Below are positions 5,621-6,406 of a DNA stretch of 6,406 bases, in pieces. Both the position numbers and the translations under genes were made by a program. The DNA comes from Methanosphaera sp. rholeuAM6 (GTDB lineage: Archaea; Methanobacteriota; Methanobacteria; Methanobacteriales; Methanobacteriaceae). The notes beneath the pieces are model-generated. The model had not been told where the DNA came from. It saw nothing but the letters and a program-made list of their open reading frames with translations, and made no database searches. Every line of letters starts with the position of its first letter. Position 1 is the stretch's first letter. The stretch is from positions 19,861 to 26,266 of the forward strand of contig MVAA01000064.1 in assembly GCA_003266105.1 (NCBI GenBank), read 5' to 3'.

Positions 5621-6154
5621 TTATTCATTGTTTTCTTTGTTTCTATTTTTTGCTTTTTGAATAGGTGTTAAATACAGTAAATTTCTTTTTTCTTTTTTGT
5701 TTAAATTATCAGTATCTATTTGATTTAACTCATCTGATGCTTCAAAGTAATGTTCATCATCATTTCTTTCTGCTGTTTTATTATTTATAAAATCGGCCAG
5801 TAAGTTTCCTATAAATGATGCCAGACCACATATCATAATAGACACCAGCACAGGCACTAACCATCCTATAAATAAGTTTGTTGCAACGGTTGAAGAGGAA
5901 ACTGTTATTGGAATATACTCTTCAGGCATGTAATTTATTAGGAATAAACCTGCCGGATAACTGAGTATGTAACTTATGGTCGCATACAGAATACCTGTAA
6001 AAATTGCATCTTTTTTACTTCCACATATTATTGGTGTGAGTATACCAATGGCCACAAGTATTGTTAAGTAACCTATTCCCATTCTAGACAACAACAATGC
6101 CATTACTGCTATTATAATTATACCGAATTTTCTTAAAATGTCCCATATTGACAT
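5621..6154 (-). CDS. Four-helix integral membrane protein with charged C-terminal tail, function unknown
   Basis: The 177-residue protein has about four hydrophobic segments: residues 9-23, 26-44, 50-75 and 90-120. A hydrophilic tail of about 55 residues follows, acidic first (ERNDDEHYFEASDELNQ) and then basic (KKEKRNLLYLTPIQKAKNRNK). The segment CGSKKDAIFTGILYA between helices 2 and 3 carries a lysine pair that would suit the cytoplasmic side. I do not recognise a named family, and no transporter or redox-cofactor motif is visible. AGGTGA (6164-6159) lies 4 nt before the ATG at 6154, which decides the start; an in-frame ATG 17 codons upstream lies at the predicted transcription start and lacks an SD. 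The gene precedes the GMC oxidoreductase by only 12 nt. By inference it may anchor that flavoprotein or pass electrons with it at the membrane, but the sequence does not show this. Confidence 0.82.
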   Translation of the reverse strand: MSIWDILRKFGIIIIAVMALLLSRMGIGYLTILVAIGILTPIICGSKKDAIFTGILYATISYILSYPAGLFLINYMPEEYIPITVSSSTVATNLFIGWLVPVLVSIMICGLASFIGNLLADFINNKTAERNDDEHYFEASDELNQIDTDNLNKKEKRNLLYLTPIQKAKNRNKENNE

Positions 6155-6224
6155 TAAATCACCTATTTCTGTGAGACTATAATTTACAATATTTAAAAAT
6201 AACAATGATATAATAAGATTGTTA

Positions 6225-6240
6225 TAATTATATATATCAT
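6225..6240 (-). promoter_or_regulatory. Putative promoter (TATA box) for the membrane-protein/GMC unit
   Basis: On the minus strand ATGATATATATAATTA contains a strong TATA-like core at about 6238-6229. It predicts transcription start near 6205 and a leader of about 50 nt before the ATG at 6154. This agrees with the SD-supported start and makes the upstream ATG at 6205 unlikely. Confidence 0.5.
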
Positions 6241-6274
6241 AATTTAATTAAATACTTTTAATATGGTATTGTCC

Positions 6275-6295
6275 GGAATTCAGGTGTTGAATTCC
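6275..6295. repeat. Perfect 7-bp inverted repeat GGAATTC-N7-GAATTCC
   Basis: GGAATTC (6275-6281) and GAATTCC (6289-6295) flank a 7-nt spacer. It lies 17 nt beyond the stop of the partial gene on the right and about 35 bp upstream of the TATA box of the membrane-protein unit. It could be a 3' hairpin of the former or an operator for the latter. No T-run follows directly on the minus strand, so a terminator role is weak. The GGAA/TTCC ends recall the NrpR operator of methanogens, but the spacing differs from the known GGAA-N6-TTCC. Confidence 0.5.
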
Positions 6296-6312
6296 AAAGT
6301 CACTATTTTATA

Positions 6313-6406
6313 TCAAAGCTCAATTACAGGCAGTTCCTTTCTTGAACATTGTTTAATATTTAGTGTTTCTTGCTTAGATGAATCTACTGATTCATAGTAG
6401 CACAAG
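6313..6406 (-). CDS. C-terminal end of an unidentified protein (N-terminus outside window)
   Basis: An open minus-strand frame enters from the right edge and ends with TGA at 6315-6313, giving 30 visible residues that end in CSRKELPVIEL. The residue mix (Lys, Glu, Asn, Ile, Asp, with two Tyr) resembles a real protein from an A+T-rich genome, whereas the other frames over this stretch are either closed or rich in Ser, Leu and Cys as antisense shadows are. The fragment is too short to name a family. Its orientation matches the membrane-protein/GMC unit, but the 158-nt gap with its own promoter-like sequence suggests separate transcription. Confidence 0.5.
   Translation of the reverse strand, partial: LCYYESVDSSKQETLNIKQCSRKELPVIEL

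Noticed and set aside
6155..6205. N-terminal extension of the membrane protein by 17 residues
   Set aside because: The AGGTGA at 6164-6159 serves the ATG at 6154, and the predicted TATA box puts transcription start at about the upstream ATG.
6266..6278. 13-nt match GTATTGTCCGGAA between this intergenic site and the start of the CobB/CfbB coding sequence (minus strand near 1018-1030)
   Set aside because: The second copy is explained by conserved codons of the P-loop region, and a single 13-nt match in a window of this size and bias is not beyond chance.
6263..6397. Plus-strand open frame of 44 codons near the right edge
   Set aside because: It has no SD, is rich in Ser, Leu and Cys like an antisense shadow, and lies opposite the more protein-like minus-strand C-terminus.

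Overview
The window looks like a piece of a low-G+C archaeal chromosome, most probably a methanogen of the order Methanobacteriales (Methanosphaera or Methanobrevibacter type). Reasons seen in the sequence: very A+T-rich DNA, TATA/BRE-like promoters, Shine-Dalgarno sites of the GGTGA/GAGG type, a CobB/CfbB-type a,c-diamide synthase as used for cobamide and coenzyme F430, and a ThiI with the three-cysteine pattern of methanogen tRNA sulfurases. The genus is an inference. I saw no tRNA, rRNA, CRISPR array, insertion sequence or phage gene.

Layout. Positions 1-1042 (minus) hold the first 347 codons of a CobB/CfbB-type amidotransferase that runs off the left edge. Its upstream region carries a cluster of GATAA/TTATC words, including a 15-bp direct repeat whose proximal copy touches the start codon. 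Positions 1293-1502 (minus) encode a 69-residue two-helix membrane protein. A divergent intergenic region (1503-1791) contains a 40-bp dyad and a promoter for the plus-strand genes. Those genes are a CoxE-like VWA-domain protein (1792-2934), ThiI (2948-4099) and a small DUF3781 protein (4131-4382), closely spaced and probably co-transcribed. They converge, 11 nt apart, on a minus-strand pair: a four-helix membrane protein (5621-6154) followed 12 nt later by a GMC-type FAD oxidoreductase with a CxxCxxCxxxC iron-sulfur motif (4394-5608). At 6313-6406 the last 30 codons of another minus-strand gene are visible.

How the genes may work together. The CobB/CfbB protein makes a corrinoid or F430 precursor and ThiI makes 4-thiouridine at tRNA position 8; both are housekeeping modification or cofactor functions. 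The membrane protein and the iron-sulfur flavoprotein look like one two-gene transcription unit, possibly a membrane-associated redox module of unknown substrate. The CoxE-like VWA protein stands without the MoxR AAA+ ATPase that usually accompanies it, and its linkage to thiI and DUF3781 is the least explained arrangement here. Nothing in the window clearly defines a new defence or mobile system; the best leads are the regulatory repeats, the orphan VWA gene and the iron-sulfur GMC/membrane pair.
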